Positions 21,804-31,844 of a stretch of 64,000 nt of DNA are shown here, piece after piece; position 1 is the first letter of the stretch, and each line of letters opens with the position of its first letter. Made by a program: the position numbers and the translations under genes. Where the stretch lies: contig JAGYJJ010000004.1 in assembly GCA_018402235.1 (NCBI GenBank), positions 951,256 to 1,015,255 of the forward strand, read 5' to 3'. This stretch comes from Candidatus Nanopelagicales bacterium. Its GTDB lineage: Bacteria; Actinomycetota; Actinomycetes; S36-B12. The notes under the pieces are model-generated. The model saw nothing but the letters and a program-made list of their open reading frames with translations. It was not told where the DNA came from and ran no database searches.

Positions 21804-23078
21804 ATGAGGAGATTATTGATTCTGGGTGGTGGGACCGCCGGCACGATGGCGGCCAACAAGCTCTACAAGGAACTCGACCAGGGCCAGTGGCAGATCACCG
21901 TCATCGATGCCGACGACGATCACCGCTACCAGCCGGGCTACCTATTCATGCCCTTCGGCACCTACAAACCCTCGCAGGTAACCAAGTCCCGTCGAGCAAC
22001 GCTGAACTCCGGCGTTGATCTGCAGTATGGCGATATCGATGTGGTGCGCCCAGAAGAGCAAAAAGTCTCACTCACCAACGGACGTGAATTCGCCTATGAC
22101 ATTTTGATCATCGCGACCGGCGTGAGCCCGCGGCCCGATCAGACCGACGGAATGCTCGGGGCCCAGTGGCGCGACTCCGTTCACGAGTTCTACAGCTACG
22201 ACGGTTCGGTCACCTTGGCCGAGAAGCTCAAGGACTGGCCGGGTGGGCGTCTGGTGATCAACATCGTCGATATGCCGATCAAGTGCCCGGTCGCTCCGCT
22301 GGAGTTCGCCTTCCTGGCCGACGGCTACTTCAAGGACAAAGGCATGCGTGACAAGGTCGAGATGACCTACGTGACCCCACTGCCCGGTGCCTTCACCAAG
22401 CCAATCGCCGCCGAGGCTTTTGGCACCACGCTGGACGACAAAGGCATCGCAGTGGAGTCGGACTTCATGTTGATGGAGATCGATAACGAGAAGAAGGCCC
22501 TGGTCTCCTACGACGAGCGCGAGGTGCCCTTCGATCTGCTGGTCACAGTCCCACTGAATATGGGGCAGGACTTCATTGGACGTTCCGGGTTGGGCGATGA
22601 GCTCAACTTGGTGCCGGTGGACAAGTTCACCCAGATCTCAACCCAGTTCGACACCATCTTCGCTCTGGGCGACGCCAACAACATCCCGGCGTCCAAGGCT
22701 GGGTCGGTGGCGCACTTCGAGATCGACATCTTCGTGGAGAACTTCCTGCAGCACATCGCGGGTGCGGAGATGTCCCACAAGTTCGACGGTCACGCCAACT
22801 GCTTCATCGAAACCGGTGGCGGCAAGGCGATGCTCATCGACTTCAACTACGACTACGAACCCCTGCCCGGCAAGTTCCCCTACGCCGGCGTGGGTCCGAT
22901 GAACCTGCTGAAGGAAAGCCGCATCAACCACCTGGGCAAACTCGCGTTCCGCTGGATCTACTGGAACGTACTGATGCCGGGTCGCTCGATGCCACTACCA
23001 GCGCTCATGTCCTTGAAGGGCAAGCGCACCGATCTGCTGGAAACCGAACAAGAAAAAGAGCCGGCGCTTTCGGCTTAG
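21804..23078 (+). CDS. FAD/NAD(P) oxidoreductase, sulfide:quinone oxidoreductase-like
   Basis: LLILGGGTAGTMAANKL, IATGVSPRPDQTDG, DMPIKCPVAPLEFAFL (conserved Cys), FALGDANNIPASKAGSVAHFE, GHANCFIETGGGKAMLIDFNY (second Cys), amphipathic C-terminus. Confidence 0.85.
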   Translation: MRRLLILGGGTAGTMAANKLYKELDQGQWQITVIDADDDHRYQPGYLFMPFGTYKPSQVTKSRRATLNSGVDLQYGDIDVVRPEEQKVSLTNGREFAYDILIIATGVSPRPDQTDGMLGAQWRDSVHEFYSYDGSVTLAEKLKDWPGGRLVINIVDMPIKCPVAPLEFAFLADGYFKDKGMRDKVEMTYVTPLPGAFTKPIAAEAFGTTLDDKGIAVESDFMLMEIDNEKKALVSYDEREVPFDLLVTVPLNMGQDFIGRSGLGDELNLVPVDKFTQISTQFDTIFALGDANNIPASKAGSVAHFEIDIFVENFLQHIAGAEMSHKFDGHANCFIETGGGKAMLIDFNYDYEPLPGKFPYAGVGPMNLLKESRINHLGKLAFRWIYWNVLMPGRSMPLPALMSLKGKRTDLLETEQEKEPALSA

Positions 23079-23107
23079 AAAGCGCCCGCCGCGGCACAAG
23101 TGAGGAG

Positions 23108-23431
23108 TTGATTGCCATGGCAACCACCGTTATCAACGGTAAGGAAGTCGTCGTCGACGATGAGGGCTTCATGACGCAATACGACCAATGGGACGAGGCC
23201 ATCGGCCAGGCACTAGCCACCGCCATTGGTGTCGACATGACCGACGAGCACTGGAAGGTCGTGAACTTCCTGCGGGAGGACTTCAAGGAGAAGGGCGAGA
23301 CGCCCACAATCCGCCGCGTTTCCACCGCTGGCGGTGTGGACACCAAGAAGTTGTTCCAGCTCTTCCCCAAGAAGCCGGCTAAGAAGATGTCTTACATCGC
23401 CGGTTTGCCCAAGCCGCACGGCTGCGTCTAG
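23108..23431 (+). CDS. TusE/DsrC/DsvC family sulfur-relay protein
   Basis: DEGFMTQYDQWDEAIGQALATAIGVDMTDEHWKVVNFLREDF...IAGLPKPHGCV C-terminal swinging-arm motif with penultimate Cys. Confidence 0.92.
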   Translation: MIAMATTVINGKEVVVDDEGFMTQYDQWDEAIGQALATAIGVDMTDEHWKVVNFLREDFKEKGETPTIRRVSTAGGVDTKKLFQLFPKKPAKKMSYIAGLPKPHGCV

Positions 23432-23443
23432 GAGGCGAACACC

Positions 23444-23953
23444 ATGACTGCCACAGCAGAGATGATCGTTCCCTCCTTCGACGACGAGAAGGAAACCGAT
23501 CGCACGCTGGCCATCATCTGCTCCAAGGGCAGTTTGGATATGGCCTACCCGGGACTCATCTTGGGCAATGCGGCCCTCGGCGAAGGTGTGGATGTGCACC
23601 TGTTCTTCACCTTCTGGGGCTTCGACATCATCACCAAGGGGCGAATGGAGCACCTGAAGTTCTCACCCGTTGGCAACCCAGCCGCCCACATGCCGGCCGC
23701 GCTCGCACCACTGCCCGGCATGACCACAATGGCGACCCACATGATGAACAAGTCGCTGAACGAACTGGACATCCCACCGGTTCCGGAGTTCTTGGAACTG
23801 CTCAAGGCCTCGGGGGCCAAAATCTGGGCCTGCCGGCTCAGCGCTGACATGAACCACCTCGATGAATCGGATCTGTTCGATGGTCTGGACGGGATCATCA
23901 ACGCGAGCGACTTCATCGAACTGACTGAGGGAGCGCAACTCCTCTTCATCTGA
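23444..23953 (+). CDS. DsrE/DsrF/DrsH-like sulfurtransferase-family protein
   Basis: LAIICSKGSLDMAYPGLILGNAALGEGVDVHLFFTFWG; conserved Cys in KIWACRLSADMNHL. Confidence 0.88.
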   Translation: MTATAEMIVPSFDDEKETDRTLAIICSKGSLDMAYPGLILGNAALGEGVDVHLFFTFWGFDIITKGRMEHLKFSPVGNPAAHMPAALAPLPGMTTMATHMMNKSLNELDIPPVPEFLELLKASGAKIWACRLSADMNHLDESDLFDGLDGIINASDFIELTEGAQLLFI

Positions 23954-23982
23954 GCGGGGGCTCAGATGAGCGCCTCTCACAG

Positions 23983-24014
23983 GTAGGGCCGGCTGCTTCG
24001 GGCACCGGCCCTAC
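23983..24014. terminator. Hairpin terminator between convergent dsrE-like and pstS-like genes
   Basis: GTAGGGCCGG-ctgcttcgggca-CCGGCCCTAC, perfect 10-bp stem; a second hairpin CATCTGAGC-gggg-GCTCAGATG at 23947-23968 overlaps the dsrE-like stop. Confidence 0.65.
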
Positions 24015-24037
24015 CGCTGTACGTACTGGATTACTTA

Positions 24038-25360
24038 CTAACCGTCTTCGGGTGCGGTCTCGTCATCGAGCACCTCATCGCCGGTAACCCCCATGGAGTC
24101 CTCTTCGTCCACGATGTCCTCTTCGAGGCCAGCTTCATCAGGCACGGTGCCGTCGCCAGCAGATCCGTCTTCGCTGATGCCGTCGTCCTGAACGGTGACG
24201 CGCAGCGGCGTGAAAGTCTGAACGCGGATGGGCTCGGGGAGCGGCGTCACGCCAAAGGTTTCCAGGGAGCCTTGGCCGGCCAACCGAACCATGTACTGCG
24301 CAAACAGCAGCGGCAGTGACTGATCATTGCCGTCGTCGCAGATCAACGCGTGGGCGTAAGCCTTCAACGGGCCAGCCCACCAGACCCGCGCCCTCAGCGA
24401 GCACGATCTTTGAGGAAGCAAGACTCGAAGTTGCCGGGTGTGGGGAATCCATCCCACGGCGGGGCTGGCGAAAATGTTTCCTGTGTCGTCGACGGTGATG
24501 GTCGATCGCGCCCGATCCGACCTTGTACAGCTGGACGTCGTCCGAAGTGATGACGGTGTCGACTTCCCTGGCCGTTTTCATCTGTGCCCTTGACGGGGAA
24601 GTTTGCGGTAGCGAAGAGTAACTCTGTGAAGGCTGTGAAGATGGGCAGGACCGCCATCCGAACCCTCCACAGCGACCATCTCCGCGATCAAATCGGCCTG
24701 CGTGGCGAACTTCTCCCCCACGTCGAGAGTGCTCACAACACCCTGCGGCCAACTCGATGGCGACTGCTGGACGATCCAAGAGGTCATGGCCTCCACCGAC
24801 CCCTGCGGCGTCTCGACGGACATGACTGCGATGTCCGGAAGGAGCGTGAGGTCGAAGTCCGGATTCTGCTCAACGATGGCCGGGTCTTCCCATGAAGTGA
24901 TCGAGCCACTGAGAATCCCCGCGACGATCTCGGGCGTGAAGACCAGTCCTTCCAGACCGATCACGTTGTACGCCATGGTGACCGGGTAGGCAAACGACGG
25001 GATGACGATGATCGAATCGGTTGGACACGATGCCGCCTGGAAATCGTTGACCACCTGATCGCTCGGCGTCTGACCGACGATCGCTACCGGAGCCGGATCG
25101 GTGATCGGCACCTCGGTGACGGTCTGGTCGGCGCACACAGAGGTGAGGGCCATACCGACCGAGTCGGCAACGCCCACGAACTCATCGGGTACTGCCACAT
25201 CAACGTTCCCGGTGCCGCACGTGATCTGTGCCTCGGCCCGGGCAGCTAGAACATCGGGTGGCATCGGTGGCGTGCACCCTGCCAGTAGTAGACCACCGCC
25301 CACCAACGCAGTGAGGACGATGCCTCGGGATCCTTGAGAAAGCCGAGACATCGTCCTCAC
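24038..25360 (-). CDS. PstS-like periplasmic-binding lipoprotein with acidic C-terminal tail (several frameshifts, 24350-24700)
   Basis: Lipobox LVGGGLLLAGC; ITSWEDPAIVEQNPDFDL resembles PstS; coding potential continues across ORFs 24578-25360, 24394-24657, 24324-24779 and 24038-24457. Confidence 0.65.
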
Positions 25361-25374
25361 CTTCGCGTTATGTC

Positions 25375-25402
25375 GTGATCGAACCTACGGTTCGATGATC
25401 AC
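25375..25402. other. Intercistronic hairpin between pstS and the downstream pstS-like gene
   Basis: GTGATCGAACC-tac-GGTTCGATGATCAC, near-perfect stem with a small bulge. Confidence 0.5.
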
Positions 25403-25410
25403 GAGTGGAA

Positions 25411-26468
25411 CTACTTGATTTCCTTGACAAGCTCGCGGGCCTTGGCCAGCACCTTGCCGCCAACCGGGACGTAGCCCAGGGAAGCTGCACGGGCCGGTCC
25501 GCACTTCTGAATCACGTAGTCCATGAACTGACGGACGCCGAGGCCGTTCGGGCCCTTGCCATCCGTGCGCGCCAGGCCGTAAGTGAAGATCGCGATCGGG
25601 TAGGCACCCTTGGCCTTCACGTTGTAGTTCAGCTGCACCAGACCCTGGGAGTTGAAGTTGGTCTGGTTGGCCAGAGCCTTGGCAGCAGAAGCCGAGGACG
25701 GAGCGACGAACTCGCCGTTAGCGCTTCTGCAAGCGCGCTGACGGGTAACCCTTGGCGTCGCCGAGGTCCACGTAGCCGATGGTTCCTTCCTTGGCCTGGA
25801 CGTTAGCGAGAACGCCCTGGTTGCCCTTACCCGCAACGGAGTTGGCCGGAGGCTTGCCACCGGGGAACGCGGTGGACATGTCGTCTTGGACCTTCGAGAA
25901 GATCGTCGGCGACCAAGCGTTCAGGTACTGCAGGAAGTTGTTCGTGGTACCGGAGCTGTCCGAGCGGTAGGAGATCGTGATGTTGGTTGCAGGAATACCC
26001 TTCGCGATACGCGGGTTGTCCTTCAAGATCTCACGATCGTTCCACTTGGTGATCTGACCGCCGAAGATCTTCGCCAGCGTCTTCTGCTTCAACTGGATCG
26101 AGGGGCCGAGCGAGCGACCGGTCTGCTTGTTCTTAAGGTTGATCGGCACGGTGATAGCGCCACCGACGTTGGGGATGTACTCCCAGCCGAAGGTGGGTTC
26201 ACCCGAGGAGTACTTCGAGTCGGTCTGGCCGAACACGAAGGTGCCCTTCGAGAAGTTGCCCTTACCGGTTCCGGAACCGGTCGAGGTGTAGGTGATGGTG
26301 AAATTGTTCTGGGAGCCGTTGAAGTCCGCAGCACACTGCTGCAAGAACACGGCCGGGAATGATGCTCCGCCACCGGGAATGGTCTCGGCGGCCTGAGCCC
26401 GGAACTGCGATGGCGACGGTTGATGCCGCCATGGCTGCACCGGCGACGATCGCGATTGTGCGACGCAC
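25411..26468 (-). CDS. pstS: Phosphate ABC transporter substrate-binding protein (frameshifts near 25730 and 26400)
   Basis: GTG start VRRTIAIVAGAAMAASTVAIAVPG; ETIPGGGASFPAVFLQQC, TYTSTGSGTGKGNF, FGGQITKWNDREI, YRSDSSGTTNNFLQYL; C-terminus in ORF 25411-25860. Confidence 0.92.
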
Positions 26469-26579
26469 TGGTTTCTCCTTCGGGTTGACTAACACTGCGT
26501 ACGGGACGCTAGGGGCGGAAGGTTGACGACAAAGGGCTCTCGGTAAACGAAACAGAGACCAGAAGATGAACAATGGCTG

Positions 26580-26601
26580 TACAGGTGAACGTCCGGTTAA
26601 C
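26580..26601 (-). promoter_or_regulatory. PHO-box-like element upstream of pstS
   Basis: Minus strand reads GTTAACCGGAC|GTTCACCTGTA: two 11-nt direct repeats matching the Streptomyces PhoP GTTCACC unit. Confidence 0.65.
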
Positions 26602-26606
26602 AGGTA

Positions 26607-27449
26607 TCACCCGAAGCGACCGTTGACGTAATCCAGGGTTCGCTGATCCTTCGGGTTGCTGAAGATTTCCGTGGTGGGTCCCTGTTCGATGACGCGACCG
26701 GGCTCGTTCTCGGCCGCCAGGAAGAACGCGGTGTAGTCCGAGACCCGGACCGCCTGCTGCATGTTGTGGGTGACGATGATGATCGTCACATCTTTAGACA
26801 GTTCGCGGATCGTCTCTTCGATCTTCAGGGTTGAAGCGGGGTCGAGTGCCGAGCAGGGCTCGTCCATGAGAAGCACGTGCGGCTGAACAGCCAGTGCTCG
26901 AGCGATGACCAGACGCTGCTGCTGCCCGCCGGACAGTTCTCCGGCGGCATGGTCGAGGCGATCCTTGACCTCTGTCCACAGGCCTGCTGCCGTGAGAGTC
27001 TGCTCGACGATCTCGTCGTGGTTGTCGCGCTTCATGCCCGAGAGCTTCAATCCGGACAGCACATTGCCGCGGATCGTCATGCTCGGGAACGGGTTGGGCT
27101 TTTGGAAAACCATGCCGATCTGGAGGCGGATGTAGACCGGATCGATATCGGGTGAGTAGATGTCCTTGCCGTCGTAGTACACCTCACCCGCGAGAGCCGC
27201 GCCAGGCAGCAACTCGTGGAGACGGTTCAACGTGCGAATGAAGGTCGACTTGCCACAGCCAGACGGGCCGATGAGGGCCGTGCACGACTGCTCGGGGAAG
27301 TCGATATTCACTCCTTCGAGGACCTTGCGCTTGCCGAACCAGACGCTCACGTCCTGTGCCTTCATGGCAAGGGGTTTACTGTCAGTTCGCGAGGCTGCAG
27401 CGTAGGTCTCCTCGAGGGCGTCGACCCCTTCGAATTCAGACGTTGTCAT
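26607..27449 (-). CDS. pstB: Phosphate ABC transporter ATP-binding protein
   Basis: [79 protein letters not shown]. Confidence 0.97.
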   Translation of the reverse strand: MTTSEFEGVDALEETYAAASRTDSKPLAMKAQDVSVWFGKRKVLEGVNIDFPEQSCTALIGPSGCGKSTFIRTLNRLHELLPGAALAGEVYYDGKDIYSPDIDPVYIRLQIGMVFQKPNPFPSMTIRGNVLSGLKLSGMKRDNHDEIVEQTLTAAGLWTEVKDRLDHAAGELSGGQQQRLVIARALAVQPHVLLMDEPCSALDPASTLKIEETIRELSKDVTIIIVTHNMQQAVRVSDYTAFFLAAENEPGRVIEQGPTTEIFSNPKDQRTLDYVNGRFG

Positions 27450-27460
27450 GGCGTCCTTTC

Positions 27461-28542
27461 CTATTTTCCGACTCGTCCGCGTCCGATAACGCGAGCAAGG
27501 GTGAACAGAACAGCAACGAGAATCATGAGAGCGAGAGCCGAACCCCACGCACGGGTAACCGCATCCGGGTACGGAAGCGCAACATTGTTGAAGATGTACA
27601 CCGGCACGGACGCGATGGCCTGTCCAAAGGGGTTCAGAACAGTTCCATCGTTGTTACCAGCGGCAGGAGCAACGGTGCTGTTTCACCGATAACCCGGGCG
27701 ACACCTAGCAGGATCGCAGTGATGATGCCCGTACGTGCGGCGGGGATGACCACCTTGAGGACTGTGCGGGCCCTGGTCGAGCCCAGCGCCAACGCACCCA
27801 TCCGCAACTCGTCGGGAATTAACTTAAGGACTTCCTCCGCGGTACGGGCAACCGTAGGAAGCATCAAGATCGCGTAGGCAATGCCGCCGGCAAACGCGCT
27901 CTGGTTGAACAAGCCCGTGGATACCGCGATGGTCAAGATGAACAGGCCGGCCACCACGGAAGGCACACCCGACATCGCCTGGACGAAGAAGCGAACGTAG
28001 GGAACCGCGCGCCCCCGAACTTCGGTGATGTAAACGGCGGTTGCAATTCCAACCGGGACCGCGATGAGAGAAGCGATGCCCACGATGAGGAAGGTGCCGA
28101 GCATTGCGTGGCCGATGCCACCGTATTCCAGCGGCGTACTCGGATTGATGTACACACTGTTCTGGTAGAGAAAGTGTGCGCTTAGCGCCCTGAAACCACG
28201 AAGGATGAGTGATCCCAGAACTGAAACCAGGACAACAAGGCTGAACACGGTCGCACCAAGCGCTGTGACAATGATGAAGGAGTCGCCGATACTCCTCGTC
28301 CCGCGAGTCAGCCACGCAGATATGCCTGCCGCAATGGCCTGGAGCGGGAAGTAAATCACTACGAGAACGATGACGCCGGGAATGTCGGAGTAAACGAACA
28401 GCGCAGCAACGATCGCCGCGGGAATGATTACCGCCAAGATGACCGACAGTGTGAATTTACGGGGCTTCTTGCGCCACGGGCGCTGGAGTTGCTGCTCGGA
28501 AAGCTCCGTCAGACGCGACTGATCCAGTGTTTGCGTGCTCAC
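27461..28542 (-). CDS. pstA: Phosphate ABC transporter permease (frameshift near 27665)
   Basis: [46 protein letters not shown]-terminus ([59 protein letters not shown]) is in another frame ending at 27461. Confidence 0.93.
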
Positions 28543-29504
28543 TTTTGCAGCCTTCCGGTTCGGTTGACGATGAGGTTCGCAATGACGTTCACGACCAACG
28601 TGCCGATGAAGAGGAAGAAGCCCGCAGCGAGGAGTAACTGCAATTCGAACGGCCCGGTCACTTCACCGAATCGGCCGACGATCAAGGTCGCTACCGAGCC
28701 GCCCCCGGACTCGATGATCTTGTACCAGTTGGTCTCGAAGACCACCTTCAGCACGAAGAACACGGCGATCGTTTCACCGAGGGCTCGGCCAAGGCCGAGC
28801 ATGACTCCACCGATGATGCCGCCTCGTCCATAGGGCAAAGCCACGTAACGGAGCATCGTGTAGAGCGAGCATCCGAGGGATTCCGCTGCGTTGATCAGGT
28901 CTGGAGGGGTCCTGCCGAGCACTTCGCGTGTCACGGAGGTCACGATGGGGATCATCATGATGGCGAGAACGAAGCCTGCGATGAACGGTGTTCCTAGGAA
29001 GTTGCCCGAATCGTTCTGAAAGATCGGAATCCAACCTAAGTACTGGTTCAGCAGGCGCTGCCACTCGTCGGCCGGTGGATTCAAAATGTAAAAGGCCCAT
29101 AAGCCCAAGATGACCGACGGGATTGCCGCCATCAAGTCGATGAGGTTTGTGAGGGTCTTGGCCACTTTCTGCGGCGCAAGGAACACGATGAAGATGCTCA
29201 GCAGCAAACTGGCCGGCACGGCGATGAAGAGCCCGATGACAGCCAGGAGCACCGAGCCGTAGAGCATGCCCCAGATGCCCGCTGTGGGCGGATCGGTATT
29301 GATATCCCAATCCGTGGTGGTCAAGAAGGCGATGCCCTGCGTCTGGAACGCCGGAATTGCCTGGAATCCTAGGAAGATCGCAATGCCTGCGAGCACAACA
29401 AGCGACGTGAAGGCCGCTGCCGTAACGATTCGGTTGAAGACTCGGTCCCCTCGGTGGGACGTGGCAGCCGAATGGAGGTCGCGCATTGCCTCGGTTTGCG
29501 ACAT
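28539..29504 (-). CDS. pstC: Phosphate ABC transporter permease
   Basis: DLMAAIPSVILGLWAFYIL, RYVALPYGRGGIIGGVMLGLGRALGETIAVFFVL. Confidence 0.95.
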   Translation of the reverse strand: MSQTEAMRDLHSAATSHRGDRVFNRIVTAAAFTSLVVLAGIAIFLGFQAIPAFQTQGIAFLTTTDWDINTDPPTAGIWGMLYGSVLLAVIGLFIAVPASLLLSIFIVFLAPQKVAKTLTNLIDLMAAIPSVILGLWAFYILNPPADEWQRLLNQYLGWIPIFQNDSGNFLGTPFIAGFVLAIMMIPIVTSVTREVLGRTPPDLINAAESLGCSLYTMLRYVALPYGRGGIIGGVMLGLGRALGETIAVFFVLKVVFETNWYKIIESGGGSVATLIVGRFGEVTGPFELQLLLAAGFFLFIGTLVVNVIANLIVNRTGRLQK

Positions 29505-29565
29505 GGCGGAACCTTGTCGGCATTTCGTAGCCGAAACACCCCTATTTGGCGTCCAAATTCTTAAG

Positions 29566-29587
29566 ACCAGATGAACGAAAGGGAAAC
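29566..29587 (-). promoter_or_regulatory. Candidate PHO-box-like repeat upstream of pstC
   Basis: Minus strand reads GTTTCCCTTTC|GTTCATCTGGT with 11-nt periodicity, about 60 nt upstream of pstC. Confidence 0.45.
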
Positions 29588-29606
29588 GGTTGTTCCCATT
29601 CTTGTC

Positions 29607-30096
29607 TTATGTGGACCGGGGATGATCTCCACCGTGGATTTGATCCAGCGCATGCGGCAGAACAGGTCCGAGAGCAGCCACGCCGTCCGTGCAGCCACCT
29701 GGAGAGCCGGGCAGGTTAACGATTAACGTGCTCCCGGCGATTCCGGCGATGCCGCGGGAAAGAATGGCGGTCGGAACGCCTGCAGCCACTCCGTAGTTCC
29801 GCACCGCTTCGGCCAGCCCAGGCGATTCACGCTCGATGACCCTGCGCGTCATCTCGGGTGTGAGGTCCTGTGGGGTGTGGCCGGTCCCGCCGGTGGTGAG
29901 GATGAGGTCTGAACCCTCTTCCACACCCTGCTCGAGCGCCGCCGCGAAAGGCTTGCACCGTCCGCCACCACTCGAGGACCTACCGCGTCGAATCCCAATT
30001 GCGCGAGGCCGGCAATGAGGATCGGACCAGAGGTGTCCTCCACTCCCCACGCGCTGCGCGGTTGGACGAGGTGATGACCAAGGCGCGGTAATTCAC
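29607..30096 (-). CDS. moaB: Molybdopterin adenylyltransferase / MoaB-MogA-type protein (two frameshifts, near 29945 and 30035)
   Basis: GTG start VNYRALVITSSNRAARG...EDTSGPILIAGLAQLGFDAVGPRVV...EEGSDLILTTGGTGHTPQDLTPEMTRRVIERESPGLAEAVR...GIAGSTLIVNLPGSPGG. Confidence 0.88.
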
Positions 30097-30104
30097 GATT
30101 CCCG

Positions 30105-30584
30105 TTAACTCTCGGAAGGCCGGATGTAATGCCCGGATCGGCCACCGGACTTTTCCAAGAGCACCACGCGTTCGATCATCGCCGAACGATCCACGCCCTT
30201 GACCATGTCGATCATCGCGAGGGCTCCCACACTCGCGCCGGTCAAGGCTTCCATCTCAACGCCGGTGCGATCGGCGGTACGGACCGTGACCGTAATGCGC
30301 ACACCGTCGTCCTCCACCTCGAGATTCACATCCACTCCATGCACGGCAATTGGGTGACACAGCGGGATCAGATCGGGCGTGCGCTTGGTTCCGCTGATTG
30401 CGGCGATTCGTGCAACCGCAAGGGCATCACCTTTGGGTACACCGCTACCGCGTAGCAGTTCGATCACCTGCGTGCTGGTGCGCACGAAGGCTTGCGCTGT
30501 TGCCCGTCGGTCAGTTACGTCCTTCTCAGCAACGTCAACCATTCGGGCGTCGCCGGATTCATCGAGGTGGGTGAAATCGCTCAT
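30105..30584 (-). CDS. moaC: Cyclic pyranopterin monophosphate synthase
   Basis: GDARMVDVAEKDVTDRRATA, LIPLCHPIAVHGVDVNLEV, VEMEALTGASVGALAMIDMVKGVDR. Confidence 0.96.
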   Translation of the reverse strand: MSDFTHLDESGDARMVDVAEKDVTDRRATAQAFVRTSTQVIELLRGSGVPKGDALAVARIAAISGTKRTPDLIPLCHPIAVHGVDVNLEVEDDGVRITVTVRTADRTGVEMEALTGASVGALAMIDMVKGVDRSAMIERVVLLEKSGGRSGHYIRPSES

Positions 30585-31812
30585 CGGATATCTCCGCGCA
30601 AATCGATGACATCCACGTTGTCGCCGGCATTGACGTGCGCAACACCTTCGGGGATGACGATCAGGCAATCGGATTGCGCAAGGCCGCCGATCACATGCGA
30701 ACCCTGGCCGCCGCCAACGGGTTCCACCCGTCCATCACCCAGGAACCGTCCGCGAGCGAACTGTCGCTTCGCTTGCTGGGAGTCCATAGATTTGGTGATC
30801 TCCGCAACCACGCGCGGACGATCGTCTCCTTGTAATCCCCTGAGTTTGTGGATGGCGGGGCGAACGAAGTTCTGGAACGAGATGAACGAACTGACCGGAT
30901 TACCCGGCAGGGTTATCACCGGGATCCGCTCACCTTCGGATTCGCCGACGAATCCATGGCCCTGCGGCATTCCTGGATGCATCGCGACCTTCGTGAAATC
31001 AACCGTGCCCATCTCGGTGAAGACCTCCTTCACGGTGTCGTAAGCACCCATACTCACTCCCCCGCTCGTGAGGATCAGATCAGCTCTGTGGAGTTGATCG
31101 CTGATCGCGGCCGCAAACGCCTCGGCATCGTCCTTGACCGGGGGCACGCGATACGCCTGCGCTCCGGCCTCATTCGCGGCGGCTACCAAAAGAAAACTGT
31201 TGGAATCGCTAATCATTCCCTTGGTGAGCGGGGTTCCCGGTTCTACGAGTTCACTGCCCGTCGATAACACAGCACACTGCGCGGGCGCGGGTGCACCACC
31301 AGGTGACCTTTGCCAACTGCGGCGATGACCGCCAAGTGGCGAGCCGACAGCAAAGTTCCGGCCTTCGCGACGGTGTCGCCGACGATCACGTCCTCGCCAG
31401 CACGGCGGATATAGGCACCCTCATCGACCGATCCACGGATCTGGACGCTTTCGGTTCCCCCATCGGTCATCTCCACGGGCACCACACAATCGGCGCCAGC
31501 TGGCATCGGCGCACCGGTCATGATGCGCACCGCATTACCTGCACTCACAGGAACGTCTGCACGAAAGCCCGCAGGGACGTCGTCGATCACGGTCAACGTG
31601 ACGGGCGCCTCTTCGGTGGCTCCGCTGATATCCGAAACAACAACTGCATACCCGTCCATCGACGAGTTATCGAACGACGGCAATGGCCACGGAGCCACCA
31701 CATCCTCGGCGAGGACGCAACCGTGGCTGTCGGCGAGCGGCAGTGCGATGGGAGCTAGCGGTTCGATCCCAGCGAGGATGCCCTCGCGGTAATCATCGAC
31801 AGGAACAAGCAC
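30581..31812 (-). CDS. moeA: Molybdopterin molybdenumtransferase (frameshift near 31255)
   Basis: PSFDNSSMDGYAVV, RIMTGAPMPAGADCVVPVE, then (frame change) LSTGSELVEPGTPLTKG...LTSGGVSMGAYDTVKEVF, LPGNPVSSFISF. Confidence 0.95.
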
Positions 31813-31844
31813 TTGATAACCCTATTCCGCGATTTTTGTTCTCA

